From positions 2,295,001 to 2,359,000 of the forward strand of contig NZ_CP015637.1 in the NCBI RefSeq assembly GCF_001708445.1: a stretch of 64,000 nucleotides of DNA, read 5' to 3'. The notes beneath the pieces are model-generated. The model worked only from the letters and a program-made list of their open reading frames with translations, was not told the DNA's origin and searched no databases. Both the position numbers and the translations under genes were made by a program. The DNA comes from Pseudomonas fluorescens (GTDB taxonomy: Bacteria; Pseudomonadota; Gammaproteobacteria; Pseudomonadales; Pseudomonadaceae). Shown piece after piece: positions 42,151 through 50,326 of this stretch; the stretch's first letter is position 1, and each line of letters opens with the position of its first letter.

Positions 42151-43077
42151 CTAACTCAACAACACCACCCCCCCAGGCAACTCCGTACACCTGGCCCCAT
42201 AAGCATCCCGAATCAACAGCGCCACCCCCGCCAACTGCTGCAAGCTGAACCGCGCCTGCACTCGCCGCTTGCCCAGTTCCTTGTTCAGCAACACCAACAT
42301 CCCCGGTCGATATCGGTTGATCTCATCCACCACCGTCGCCAACGTTGCGTTGTTGAACACCAGCACCTGCTCACGCCAGGCCACTACCGCGTGGGCATCG
42401 ACGCTCGTCACTTCACCCATGCCCGCCGCGCCGTAGGTCAGTTGCCGGCCACTCTCCAGGCGTACATTACGCCCGGCGACGTCCACCGACAGCCACCCCT
42501 CGATACAGGTCACGCAGACGTTGCGATCGGTATGCCGCACGTTGAACCGCGCCTGGGCCGCGCTCAGCCAGCCCTGGCCCGCCTGGACCTTGAGCGGCTG
42601 TGCCACGTCGGCGAGGACTTCGACTTCGCCTTCGAGCAGTTCGATCCCCTGCCCCACCCGGCTGATGCGCGTCTGTGTATTGAGCTCCAGGCTCACACCC
42701 TCGCTCAATAACACCTGGCGCTGTTCGCCGACCTCGGTTCGGTAGTCGGCGGTCAACCCGGCAAACCCGCCCGGCACACCGACGTTGACCATCACCACCG
42801 CCGCCGACGCTGCAATCGCGCCGCCGAGGAAGGCACGCCGGCCAAAATGACGCGGGCGCTCGGCCTGTTCGGCCGCTGCGCCCAAACGCTGCCACAGCGT
42901 CTTGGCCTGTTCGAACGCCTGGGCATGTTCCGGGCTTTGGGCGCACCACGCTTTCAGGGCCTTGGCATCGGCCACGGTAGCGCGGCCCGAGGTCAACAGG
43001 ACCAGCCAGTCGCGGGCTTCGTCGTGCAGTGGGCTGGCGGGTGTTTCCCGGGCGGTGGAGAAGCTAAAAATATTCAA
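42151..43077 (-). CDS. vreR: FecR-family anti-sigma/transmembrane sensor, VreR-like
   Basis: 308 residues. N-terminal cytoplasmic anti-sigma domain (ARDWLVLLTSGRATVADAKALKAWCAQSPEHAQAFEQAKTLWQRL), one membrane helix (GGAIAASAAVVMVNVGVP), then a periplasmic FecR domain (YRTEVGEQRQVLLSEGVSLELNTQTRISR, LLEGEVEVLADVAQPLKVQAGQGWL). It would hold VreI inactive until the VreA signal arrives. Third gene of vreA-vreI-vreR; 37 bp after vreI. Confidence 0.9.
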   Translation of the reverse strand: MNIFSFSTARETPASPLHDEARDWLVLLTSGRATVADAKALKAWCAQSPEHAQAFEQAKTLWQRLGAAAEQAERPRHFGRRAFLGGAIAASAAVVMVNVGVPGGFAGLTADYRTEVGEQRQVLLSEGVSLELNTQTRISRVGQGIELLEGEVEVLADVAQPLKVQAGQGWLSAAQARFNVRHTDRNVCVTCIEGWLSVDVAGRNVRLESGRQLTYGAAGMGEVTSVDAHAVVAWREQVLVFNNATLATVVDEINRYRPGMLVLLNKELGKRRVQARFSLQQLAGVALLIRDAYGARCTELPGGVVLLS

Positions 43078-43114
43078 GCGCGCAAATACTCACGGATTTA
43101 TCAGGGACTCACTA

Positions 43115-43660
43115 CTAAGACGGTTTCCCGGCCCCGGGACCGAACCGCTGAATCACTTTTCTTTCCAGGCGCTGGGCACAGTAGCCCAGGGCAGCCTTGA
43201 TTTCTTTCTCGACCATGCGTGTGGAAATGCCGAAACGCTGGGAGATTTCCAGGTGCGGCGCCTCTTCCAGACGCGCGGCGATGAGGATCTTGCGCCGGCG
43301 TGCCGGCAGTTCGTAGAGGGCCTTGACCAGCGATTGGATTTCTTTCTGGCCACCCACCACCCGCGACGGGTCCAGGACTTCGTCGGCGCTTTGCAGCAGC
43401 TCTTCCACCTCGCTGCCGGTCAGCAGGCGCGCGTCGGCCTGGCGGCGGTCGGCGGCGATGTTCAAGGCCATGCGGTACAGGTAGGCATTGGGCTGCTGAA
43501 GGTTTGGCGGCATGTCCATGCGGTCGACCCGCAGGTAGGTTTCGTGCAGCACGTCGTTGGCCAGGTCCTCCGAGCCCAGGCGCTTGCGCAACCGCACCTT
43601 GAAGTCCTCGTAGGACGCCAGGAACAAGCTGACCATTGTGCTCTGCCCGGTATTTTTCAT
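43115..43660 (-). CDS. vreI: ECF sigma factor, VreI-like
   Basis: 181 residues from the Met at 43660. Region 2 (SYEDFKVRLRKRLGSEDLANDVLHETYLRVDRM, PNAYLYRMALNIAADRRQ) and region 4 (ARRRKILIAARLEEAPHLEISQRFGISTRMVEKEIKAALGYCAQRL) of an iron-starvation-type ECF sigma. This start gives an ATGA overlap with vreA and has GGAG in front, so it is preferred over 43690. In P. aeruginosa VreI switches on hxc, lap and pdt genes under phosphate limitation; the same genes follow here. Confidence 0.92.
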   Translation of the reverse strand: MKNTGQSTMVSLFLASYEDFKVRLRKRLGSEDLANDVLHETYLRVDRMDMPPNLQQPNAYLYRMALNIAADRRQADARLLTGSEVEELLQSADEVLDPSRVVGGQKEIQSLVKALYELPARRRKILIAARLEEAPHLEISQRFGISTRMVEKEIKAALGYCAQRLERKVIQRFGPGAGKPS

Positions 43661-44391
43661 CCGCCCCAGGCTCCGTTTGCTGCTGTGCATTCCATGCGCG
43701 TTCCTGTTGTGTCAGGCATCAAAAGTAAAGTCACCGGTTGGCGCAGGGAACTCGGTGCCGGGCGTTCGACCCGCGCGGTTGCCAGGCTGCGTACCAGTGC
43801 TTCATCGCGTTGTTCATCGCCGGTGGAACTGACCAACCGACTGTGTTCGATCAGCCCTTGCGGGTTGACCCACACCTGCACCAGTGCCCGAAAACTGCCG
43901 GGCCGGGTCAGCGGCGAGCGGCACAGGCTGGTCTCGATGGCCTGCTGCAAGGCCGTGGCGTAGCTGTTGTTGATGCGCGCGGCATTGCGTGCCGCCGTAC
44001 CACGGGTTGCAGGCGGCTGGCTGACCTCGGGCAGTTGCAGGGTAAACGCATCGCTGCGTGCATAACGTGCCATCAGGCCACTCCCTGTCAGCAACATCGC
44101 CAGAGCCTCCTGTGCCGTGAAGCGCCCGCGCACACTGATGGAGCGCCGGCCCAGCGTCAGTTCGCGGTCGACCAGCACCGCCATGCCGGTGGCACGGCTG
44201 TACGCTTGCAGTGCGTGTTCCAGGTCTTGTGCCGGCAGGTCCAGGCTCAACAACGGGGGCTCTGCCTTGGCGGGCGGCGTGCCCGTCAGCAGCAACAGCA
44301 AGACCAGGGCGCATACGGCGCGCCGCCAAGTCCCCTGTTCACCCCCCGCGTTGCATCGCTGCACGGCCGACGTGTCCTTGAAAACCGTCAT
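43657..44391 (-). CDS. vreA: VreA-like periplasmic signalling protein (STN domain plus TonB-C-like domain)
   Basis: 244 residues. Signal anchor (AVCALVLLLLLTGTPPAKA), STN domain at about 45-110 (LSLDLPAQDLEHALQAYSRATGMAVLVDRELTLGRRSISVRGRFTAQEALAMLLTGSGL), and C-terminal VQVWVNPQGLIEHSRLVSSTGDEQRDEALVRSLATARV resembling TonB's C-terminal fold. There is no beta-barrel, unlike ordinary TonB receptors. This is the architecture of the P. aeruginosa PUMA3 protein VreA. Ends in vreI by four-base overlap. Divergent from the small gene at 44519. Confidence 0.88.
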   Translation of the reverse strand: MTVFKDTSAVQRCNAGGEQGTWRRAVCALVLLLLLTGTPPAKAEPPLLSLDLPAQDLEHALQAYSRATGMAVLVDRELTLGRRSISVRGRFTAQEALAMLLTGSGLMARYARSDAFTLQLPEVSQPPATRGTAARNAARINNSYATALQQAIETSLCRSPLTRPGSFRALVQVWVNPQGLIEHSRLVSSTGDEQRDEALVRSLATARVERPAPSSLRQPVTLLLMPDTTGTRMECTAANGAWGG

Positions 44392-44518
44392 CCTGAGGCC
44401 AGTTTATGAACCTGATGTTACGGTGATAGCAAAAAAAACATCACGGTGACGAGAGGCCCGCTGCACTACACTTTCACGCCATGCCGGCCCATTCTCTCGG
44501 GCCCATCAGGAGGCTCCG

Positions 44519-44827
44519 ATGAAGCTGTTTCCAACCCTCGCCAGCCTGTTGCTGTGTATCGCAATGCCCCTCGCCCACGCTGAAACCGCGGCCAATGGCT
44601 GCACGGAAGTCACGGTGGATGGATATAAGGCGCCCAACTACGGCTGCCTTGGCCAGCAGATGGGGAATGCACCGAACGCGGCCAAGGCCGCACAAAAAAA
44701 TCGCGAAGCGCAGAATATCCCGGTACAGAAGCGGCCACCGAACCAGGTGGGGCTGTCTACCCCTGCGGCGACCAGTGTGCGCATGGGCAATACCTTCGGG
44801 ACCTCGGTGAAACCGCAGCGGCCTTGA
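44519..44827 (+). CDS. Small exported protein of unknown function
   Basis: 102 residues with a signal peptide (MKLFPTLASLLLCIAMPLAHA). The mature part contains two cysteines (GCTEV, YGCLGQQ), an NAPNAAKAAQKNREAQNIP segment and a Pro/Ser/Thr-rich tail. Ribosome site AGGAGGCTCCG before ATG. Divergent from vreA and adjacent to the Hxc genes, so possibly in the same regulon. No function recognised. Confidence 0.75.
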   Translation: MKLFPTLASLLLCIAMPLAHAETAANGCTEVTVDGYKAPNYGCLGQQMGNAPNAAKAAQKNREAQNIPVQKRPPNQVGLSTPAATSVRMGNTFGTSVKPQRP

Positions 44828-45319
44828 GGGCTCTGGGCACAATCCATCAAGCATTCAATAGATTTTTCATCGCTGGCCGATGCTGGTGGGTGCGACGACT
44901 CGACTTGCCCCCGATGGTGGTGGGTCAGTTAACAAATAAGTGACTGACACGCCCTCATCGGGGCATAAGTATCTACACAACTTTTTTCAGCGGTCTGTGG
45001 CGAGGGAGCTTGGTCCCGTGGCGGCCTTCGGGCCGACCGTTAGCCGTCCTGGGCCAGGGATGGCCCATGACGGCGGCCCACGGATTCAAGCCTTCGTTCG
45101 GGCACACCGAGCCTAGGCGAGGTGCCGAGTGGTGGGGCAAGAGCCCTTTGGTTACTTTGGGGCTCTTTTCCAAAGTGACCCGCCGTAAGGGCGGAACCGC
45201 CAGCCGCCGTTACCGCAGAAACGGATATGTACACGGACCACCCGCCATTACCGCAGCAACGGATATGCCCCCGACCCCCGACCCCCAATACACCAGCGAC
45301 CATGAGCAACGGATATACC
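44828..45319 (+). repeat. REPs and interspersed element, copy 6, with extra terminal hairpins
   Basis: REP fragments (44904-45030) are followed by copy 6 (45040-45232, forward, with full tail). Copy 6 has one T fewer in GGTTACTTTGG (45150-45160) and one A fewer in the matching arm (45170-45180), preserving the stem, and the hairpin 45180-45194 uses a C-G pair. A second terminal hairpin (about 45243-45268) and a remnant near 45300-45318 follow in tandem. No gene. Confidence 0.85.
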
Positions 45320-45922
45320 CTACCAAACCAACCCCAACACCTGCCGATACCGCTCCACCCCCTGCGCCGTCTGCCGCACCAGACTCACCTCCAACCCCAA
45401 CGGATCCTCCCGCCGATTCCCACTCAACTGCCGCCACCCCTTATCCGCCTCCCACACCCGCACCTGCAGATCACTGACCCCCGTCAACACCACCACCCCA
45501 TCCTTCGCCGCCGGCAACGGAAAGCGATCCCGCGCCGGCGCGACCGCGCGGTACAGGTTGTCGCCCTTGAGCCACCAACGCACCCGCTGCAACCCATCCC
45601 CCGCGACCGGCGCACTGCGGATCACATCCAACCGAAACCCCTTGCTGTCGGAACTGCGCACCGTCACCGCCGCCAACCCGTCCGATGGGGCCGCGCGGTC
45701 TTTCGGCGGGTTCAGTTCCACACTGGCGCGCAGGCTGACGTCGCGCTGCAACTGGTTCAACGCCCGCAACACCGCCTCGGTCTGTTCCGTGCTCGCCTGC
45801 AAGTGCTGATCGGCCCGGTTAACGCTGTCGAGCCCCCGCCAGGCAATCAGGCTGACCAGCGCCATGAGCATGATCGCCACCATCACCTCGATCAGCGTAA
45901 AACCCTTCTGCGATGGGTTCAT
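45320..45922 (-). CDS. hxcW: Type II secretion minor pseudopilin J
   Basis: 200 residues. Type IV prepilin start MNPSQKGFTLIEVMVAIMLMAL (cleavage after Gly7, Glu+5), GspJ-like body (GLDSVNRADQHLQASTEQTEAVLRALNQLQRDVSLRA, WWLKGDNLYRAV). It caps the pseudopilus tip with H, I and K. Its ATG overlaps the stop of hxcU by four bases. Last gene of the small minus-strand pair. Confidence 0.9.
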   Translation of the reverse strand: MNPSQKGFTLIEVMVAIMLMALVSLIAWRGLDSVNRADQHLQASTEQTEAVLRALNQLQRDVSLRASVELNPPKDRAAPSDGLAAVTVRSSDSKGFRLDVIRSAPVAGDGLQRVRWWLKGDNLYRAVAPARDRFPLPAAKDGVVVLTGVSDLQVRVWEADKGWRQLSGNRREDPLGLEVSLVRQTAQGVERYRQVLGLVW

Positions 45923-46371
45923 GGCTGGCTCACCACGCGCATCAAGCCCGCAGCATCGCGTTGCAGGCTGAGACGGTGTTGCCCGTCAGACAGCACCACA
46001 CGCACGGGCGGGTTGATCCATTCGGCGTTGAGCACCAGGGTTTGCCGCGGCTCGATGTTGATTTGCATCGGGGTGCTCTCCCACAGGCGCGGGCGCAGTT
46101 GGGCGTCGCCCTGGAAGGCTTCCACGCCCAGGCCGTCCTCGCTGGGGCGGTTGAAGCGAAAGCCCTTGGCGTCGGCGCGCCAGGTGATCGGGCGGCCGTC
46201 GGCGCGGGCTTCGGCCTGGGCCACTTGCAGCAGTTGGCTCAGGCGTTCGGCGTCTTTGCGCAGCAGCTGCAGTGGGTCGGGCTTGATGGTCAGGCTGATG
46301 GCGGCGCTGGCGATGCCGATGATCACCAGCACCACCATCAGTTCGATCAGGGTAAAGCCATGCTGTTTCAT
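45919..46371 (-). CDS. hxcU: Type II secretion minor pseudopilin H
   Basis: 150 residues. Prepilin leader MKQHGFTLIELMVVLVIIGIASAAISL (cleavage after Gly5) and a GspH body (LSQLLQVAQAEARADGRPITWRADAKGFRFNRPSEDGLG). Divergent from hxcP across a 93-bp spacer that must hold promoters for both directions. Co-transcribed with hxcW. Confidence 0.9.
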   Translation of the reverse strand: MKQHGFTLIELMVVLVIIGIASAAISLTIKPDPLQLLRKDAERLSQLLQVAQAEARADGRPITWRADAKGFRFNRPSEDGLGVEAFQGDAQLRPRLWESTPMQINIEPRQTLVLNAEWINPPVRVVLSDGQHRLSLQRDAAGLMRVVSQP

Positions 46372-46464
46372 GGTGGCGTACCTGGAAAGCTGGCGAGGTT
46401 GTGAAATAAAAACGTGCGAATTGGCCTGTAGGCTGGTGCCATGGACAAACAGGAGGTCCTTCCC

Positions 46465-46896
46465 ATGGCATTTGCCCTTCGTTTTTCACCGGCCCATGGC
46501 GTACAGGCCCTGGGCGTGCTGGCGGCGTTGGCCGGCGTTGCGGTATGGACGCCGCTGCTGCTCACCTCTGCCGAATCCCATACGCCCCAGGTTGCGCCCC
46601 AGGCGCTGGCGACGCGCAGTGATAACCCCGCGCTGCAATGGTTCTCCACGGTGCCGGCGGCGGTGCAGGTCAAGGTTTCGGGGGTGCTGGCCGGGGCACG
46701 TGGTGCGGTGGCGATCCTCAGCCTCAACGAGGGCCCGCCGCGCAGCTTTTTACTCGGCGAGCACCTCAGCCCCGGCGTGCGCTTGACGGCCATCGCGGGT
46801 GACAGCGTCGAGATCGAGCGCGCGGGCGAGAAGGTGCGCGTGCCCCTCGACACATTGCCGCAGGCGCCGGCCTTGCCACGGTTCACTCGGCCTTGA
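46465..46896 (+). CDS. hxcP: Type II secretion inner-membrane linker C (HxcP), short form
   Basis: 143 residues from ATG 46465, which follows AGGAGG; an earlier in-frame ATG would place that ribosome site inside the gene. One membrane helix (ALGVLAALAGVAVWTPLLL) and the GspC homology region (VKVSGVLAGARGAVAILSLNEGPPRSFLLGEHLSPGVRLTAIAGDSVEIERAGEKVRVPL). No PDZ or coiled coil follows. It couples the secretin to the inner-membrane platform. It runs 14 bases into the convergent hxcV. Confidence 0.88.
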   Translation: MAFALRFSPAHGVQALGVLAALAGVAVWTPLLLTSAESHTPQVAPQALATRSDNPALQWFSTVPAAVQVKVSGVLAGARGAVAILSLNEGPPRSFLLGEHLSPGVRLTAIAGDSVEIERAGEKVRVPLDTLPQAPALPRFTRP

Positions 46897-47269
46897 CCTG
46901 CGGCCTGGCCAGCGAGGTTTCCAGGCGGGCCAGGGGTGGTGCGTCGCGGCTGGCGTCCAGCACTTGCACATTGACCTGCAACAGCCGGTTATCGGGGCCG
47001 ATGCTGATGGTTTGTTCGCAGCGCAGTTTCAAGCGCCCCTGATCACACGTGAACGTCCTCTTGCCGGGGCTCGCACGCCCCTCCAGGCGCAATTCCGCCA
47101 GACGACTGTGTGCCGCCAGCAACGCCATGGACTTGTCGCGCAGCAGGCCGTTGCTCTGGGTCATCAGCCCGGCCACGCGCACGGCGGCGGCCATGGCCAC
47201 GGCGATGATCGCCAGCGCCACCAGCACTTCTATCAAGGTAAAACCTTGCGCGTTGCGACGGCCGTACAT
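46883..47269 (-). CDS. hxcV: Type II secretion minor pseudopilin I
   Basis: 128 residues. Prepilin start MYGRRNAQGFTLIEVLVALAIIAVAMAAAVR, body SNGLLRDKSMALLAAHSRLAELRLEG of the GspI type. It nucleates the tip with J and K. Encoded on the opposite strand to hxcP (3' overlap 14 bp) and divergent from hxcT. Confidence 0.9.
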   Translation of the reverse strand: MYGRRNAQGFTLIEVLVALAIIAVAMAAAVRVAGLMTQSNGLLRDKSMALLAAHSRLAELRLEGRASPGKRTFTCDQGRLKLRCEQTISIGPDNRLLQVNVQVLDASRDAPPLARLETSLARPQVKAE

Positions 47270-47417
47270 GGCGCTCTCAAAGCCGGGAAACAGGCCCGCA
47301 GACTAGCGCCGCGAGTTGACCGATTGGCGACCGAAGCTCCCGAGGATTTTCAATACGACTGACATGTGTTCTTGCAACACTGCGCCACGAAACGCACTCA
47401 AGCCAAGGAATGTCGAG

Positions 47418-47867
47418 ATGGATATCGCGCGCCTAACATCCCCCACGCCAGGCCCTCGCGGGCAACGTGGCTTTACCCTGATCGAGATCATGGTGGTGGT
47501 GGTCATCCTCGGGATCCTCGCGGCCATGGTGGTACCCAAGGTGCTCGACCGCCCGGACCAGGCGCGGGCTACCGCCGCGAAACAGGACATCGCCGGGTTG
47601 ATGCAGGCGCTGAAACTCTATCGCCTCGACCACGGCACTTACCCCACTATGAACCAGGGTCTCAAGGTGCTGGTGGAACGCCCGGCCGATGCGAAGAACA
47701 GCAACTGGCGCGCCTATCTCGACCGCCTGCCCAACGACCCATGGGGCCACCCTTATCACTACCTCAACCCGGGCGCCAACGGTGAGGTCGATGTGTTCTC
47801 CCTGGGCGCCGACGGCCAACCGGATGGCGAAGGCGTCAATGCCGATATCGGCTCCTGGCAGTTGTAA
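47418..47867 (+). CDS. hxcT: Type II secretion major pseudopilin G
   Basis: 149 residues from ATG 47418 (AAGGA upstream). Prepilin segment RGQRGFTLIEIMVVVVILGILAAMVVPKVLDRPDQARATAAKQDIAGLMQALKLYRLDHGTYPTMNQGLKVLV, then NDPWGHPYHYLNPGANGEVDVFSLGADGQPDGEGVNADIGSW with the calcium-site loop. Major pseudopilus subunit. Leads the + strand run hxcT-X-Y-Z-Q. Confidence 0.94.
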   Translation: MDIARLTSPTPGPRGQRGFTLIEIMVVVVILGILAAMVVPKVLDRPDQARATAAKQDIAGLMQALKLYRLDHGTYPTMNQGLKVLVERPADAKNSNWRAYLDRLPNDPWGHPYHYLNPGANGEVDVFSLGADGQPDGEGVNADIGSWQL

Positions 47868-47875
47868 GGCGCGCC

Positions 47876-48754
47876 ATGAAACGGTATTCGTCCGCAGCGG
47901 CGAAGCAGCGCGGCATGGCGATTATCAGCGCCTTGCTGATCGCCGCGGTGGTGGCGGTGATCGCCGGCGGCATGCTCACGCGCCAGACCGTCTTTACCCG
48001 CAGCCTGGAAGCCGAACAGTTGCGTGTGCAGGGCCAATGGCTGTTGCAGGGTGGCCTGGAACGCAGCCGTCAGCTGCTCTGGGCGGCGCGCCAGAAGGAC
48101 GTGCTGACGCGCCTTGACCAGCCCTGGGTGCGCATCCAGGCCGGCGTGTTCGAGGGGCGGATCGACGATGAACAGGGCAAGTTCAACCTGCGCAACCTGG
48201 TTAACCGCGAACAGCTCGACGCCGAGCAATTGCACAACTTCGAGCGCCTGTGCCGCACCCTTGGCGTGGACCCGGCCGTCAGCCGCCGCATCAGCCAACG
48301 GGTGATCGCTTCCTACGCACAAAAGGGGTTGCCCGCCAAATACCCGATGCTGCGCAGCCTCGACGACCTGAGTGGCCTCGAAGGCCTGACCCCCGAGGTG
48401 TTGCAGCGCTTGCAGGCCTACATCAGCGTGCTGCCTGGCAATACCTGGGTCAACGGCAACACCGCCAGCGCCGAAGTGCTCAGCGCGGTGGTGCCGCAGC
48501 TCAGCCTGTCCCAGGCCCATGGGCTGGTGGCCGAGCGCGACAATGGCCATTGGTTTATCAACCGTGGGGATTTCGTCAACCGTCTGCACTTGCCCCAGGT
48601 GGCGGTGGATTCGGTGCAAGTGGGCATTACCAGCGAGTGGTTTCGCCTGCAGGGCCAGGCGCGGCGCGAGCGCCGTCGAGTGACGATCGACGCGTTGTTG
48701 CATCGCCCCGAAGACCGTGAACCCAAGGTGATCTGGTCGCGGGTGGGCGTATGA
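47876..48754 (+). CDS. hxcX: Type II secretion minor pseudopilin K
   Basis: 292 residues. Leader ending QRGMAIISALLIAAVVAVIAGGML, lacking the Glu+5 of other pseudopilins as is usual for GspK, then FEGRIDDEQGKFNLRNLVN and LEGLTPEVLQRLQAYISVLPGNTWVNGNTASAEVLSA typical of the GspK SAM-like domains. It ends in a four-base overlap with hxcY. Confidence 0.92.
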   Translation: MKRYSSAAAKQRGMAIISALLIAAVVAVIAGGMLTRQTVFTRSLEAEQLRVQGQWLLQGGLERSRQLLWAARQKDVLTRLDQPWVRIQAGVFEGRIDDEQGKFNLRNLVNREQLDAEQLHNFERLCRTLGVDPAVSRRISQRVIASYAQKGLPAKYPMLRSLDDLSGLEGLTPEVLQRLQAYISVLPGNTWVNGNTASAEVLSAVVPQLSLSQAHGLVAERDNGHWFINRGDFVNRLHLPQVAVDSVQVGITSEWFRLQGQARRERRRVTIDALLHRPEDREPKVIWSRVGV

Positions 48755-49821
48755 AACGCTTGCGCATTGGCTTGCCGCCGCTGGACCAGGTCAGCGCTGA
48801 AAGCCGGGTGAAATTTGCCTGGCTAGACCGCGGTGTGGTGGTGTCCGAAGGGCATGAAAGCCTGACGCAATTGGGCAAGAGCCGGCAGGCCGTGGACTGT
48901 TTTCTGCACCCGCGTGACAGCCTGCTCACCAGCCTTGAGCTGCCGCCATTACCCGCTGCAAAAACCCATGCGGCGGTGGCCTGTGCGGCGCAGGCGTTGA
49001 TCCTCGGCGCGTTGGACCAGATGCACGTGGCCCACGGCCCGCGCGACAGCCAGGGGCGCGTCCAGGTGGGCTGGGTGCCCAAGGCCGGCCTGGAACAGTT
49101 GGCCCAGATACTGGCGCAGGTCCAGCTCAAGCTGCGTGGCCTGTACCCGGCGCCCTATGCCTTGCCGGTAGGCGCTGCGGCGTTGGACGACGGGTATCTG
49201 TTGACCCGCGATAGCCTGCAACAAGGGACGGTTCATCCATTGGGATTGCAGGCGCTCGATCTGCCGCTGGTGGACGCCACCCAACGCTGGACTGGCGCGC
49301 TGCCCGGTTGGGGCCTGCACGGCCACCTCAATCAAACGGCCAGCGGTGGTTGGGGCAGGGCGCTGGCCTGTGTCGCCCTGGCCACCGTCATCTGGACCCT
49401 CGGCCTGAACCTCTACGCGGCGCGCCAAGTGGACGAAGGCCAACGGCTCAAGGCCTTGATGAGCCAACAGGTACGCCAGGCATTCCCCGAATTGCCGGTG
49501 GTGCTCAACCCCTTGCAGCAGGCCCGCCAACAGCTGGCCGCGCGGCAAACCGGCGCGGCGGCCGACCCCGGCCAGCGCTTTACCAGCCTGTTGCAGATCG
49601 GCGGCAGCAACTTGCCGTTCATGGTGGGCAGCGTCGACAGCCTGGTTTTCGAACAAGGGCGCTTGCACCTTGGGTTGCTGGCCGACACTCACAGCCCGAC
49701 GCTGCCAGGCGAGGCGCAGGCCGCGTTGGCCCAGGCCGGTTTTACCGCGACCCGCGATGACCACGGCTGGACCCTTGGCCTGGCGCAACCGGCAGAGCAA
49801 GCGGGAGCCAGCGATGAATAA
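48751..49821 (+). CDS. hxcY: Type II secretion protein L
   Basis: 356 residues. The cytoplasmic actin-like domain (VLQRP-type start MKRLRIGLPPLDQVSAESRVKFAW, LEQLAQILAQVQLKLRGLYPAPYALP), one membrane helix near 210 (ALACVALATVIWTLGLNLYAA) and a periplasmic ferredoxin-like domain. It bridges the ATPase HxcR with HxcZ. Four-base overlap with hxcX upstream and eight-base overlap with hxcZ downstream. Confidence 0.9.
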   Translation: MKRLRIGLPPLDQVSAESRVKFAWLDRGVVVSEGHESLTQLGKSRQAVDCFLHPRDSLLTSLELPPLPAAKTHAAVACAAQALILGALDQMHVAHGPRDSQGRVQVGWVPKAGLEQLAQILAQVQLKLRGLYPAPYALPVGAAALDDGYLLTRDSLQQGTVHPLGLQALDLPLVDATQRWTGALPGWGLHGHLNQTASGGWGRALACVALATVIWTLGLNLYAARQVDEGQRLKALMSQQVRQAFPELPVVLNPLQQARQQLAARQTGAAADPGQRFTSLLQIGGSNLPFMVGSVDSLVFEQGRLHLGLLADTHSPTLPGEAQAALAQAGFTATRDDHGWTLGLAQPAEQAGASDE

Positions 49822-50326
49822 GTGGCGCCGTCTGCGTAGCCAGGCCCAGGGCTTCTGGCGCGGCCTGGCCCTGCGTGAACAACGCCTGCTCAGCGGCGCC
49901 AGCCTGGTCCTGGCGGGCATGCTGACCTGGCTGGTGCTGGTGCAGCCTGCGTTGAAGAAGATCGACTACTGGCAGGCCGAAACCCCGAAATTGCGCGCCC
50001 AAGCCGCCGCCTTGCAGGTGCTGTTACAGGGCGTCACGGCGCCTCGGCACGCCGACGAAAGCGCACTGCGCCAGGCCCTGGACAGCGCCGGCCTGCAAGG
50101 CCGCTATCAGTTGCAGGCCCTGGAAACCGGTGGCTGGCGCCTGACATTCGACAACGCCCCGGCCGATGCCGTGGTGGACTGGTTGCTGGGCAACCCCCGT
50201 GCATTTTCCCTGGAGGTGTCCGAGGCGCGCTTGCAGCGTAGCGCGGACGCCGTCGACAACTCGGCCGGCACTGTGTCCGGGACCGTTCGCATGGATCAGG
50301 CGCTTGGCGCTAAGGAAGCTTCATGA
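49814..50326 (+). CDS. hxcZ: Type II secretion protein M
   Basis: 170 residues from ATG 49814, which overlaps hxcY by eight bases. N-terminal GFWRGLALREQRLLSGASLVLAGMLTWLVLVQPALKKI is the GspM membrane anchor; the periplasmic part ends in WRLTFDNAPADAVVDWLLGNPRAFSLEVSEARL, a small ferredoxin-like fold. Overlaps hxcQ by four bases. Confidence 0.9.
   Translation: MNKWRRLRSQAQGFWRGLALREQRLLSGASLVLAGMLTWLVLVQPALKKIDYWQAETPKLRAQAAALQVLLQGVTAPRHADESALRQALDSAGLQGRYQLQALETGGWRLTFDNAPADAVVDWLLGNPRAFSLEVSEARLQRSADAVDNSAGTVSGTVRMDQALGAKEAS

Noticed and set aside
45227..46786. 519-codon + strand frame across copy 6 and hxcW/hxcU
   Set aside because: Starts in the repeat and runs antisense to two good pseudopilin genes; low-complexity Pro/Arg/His product.
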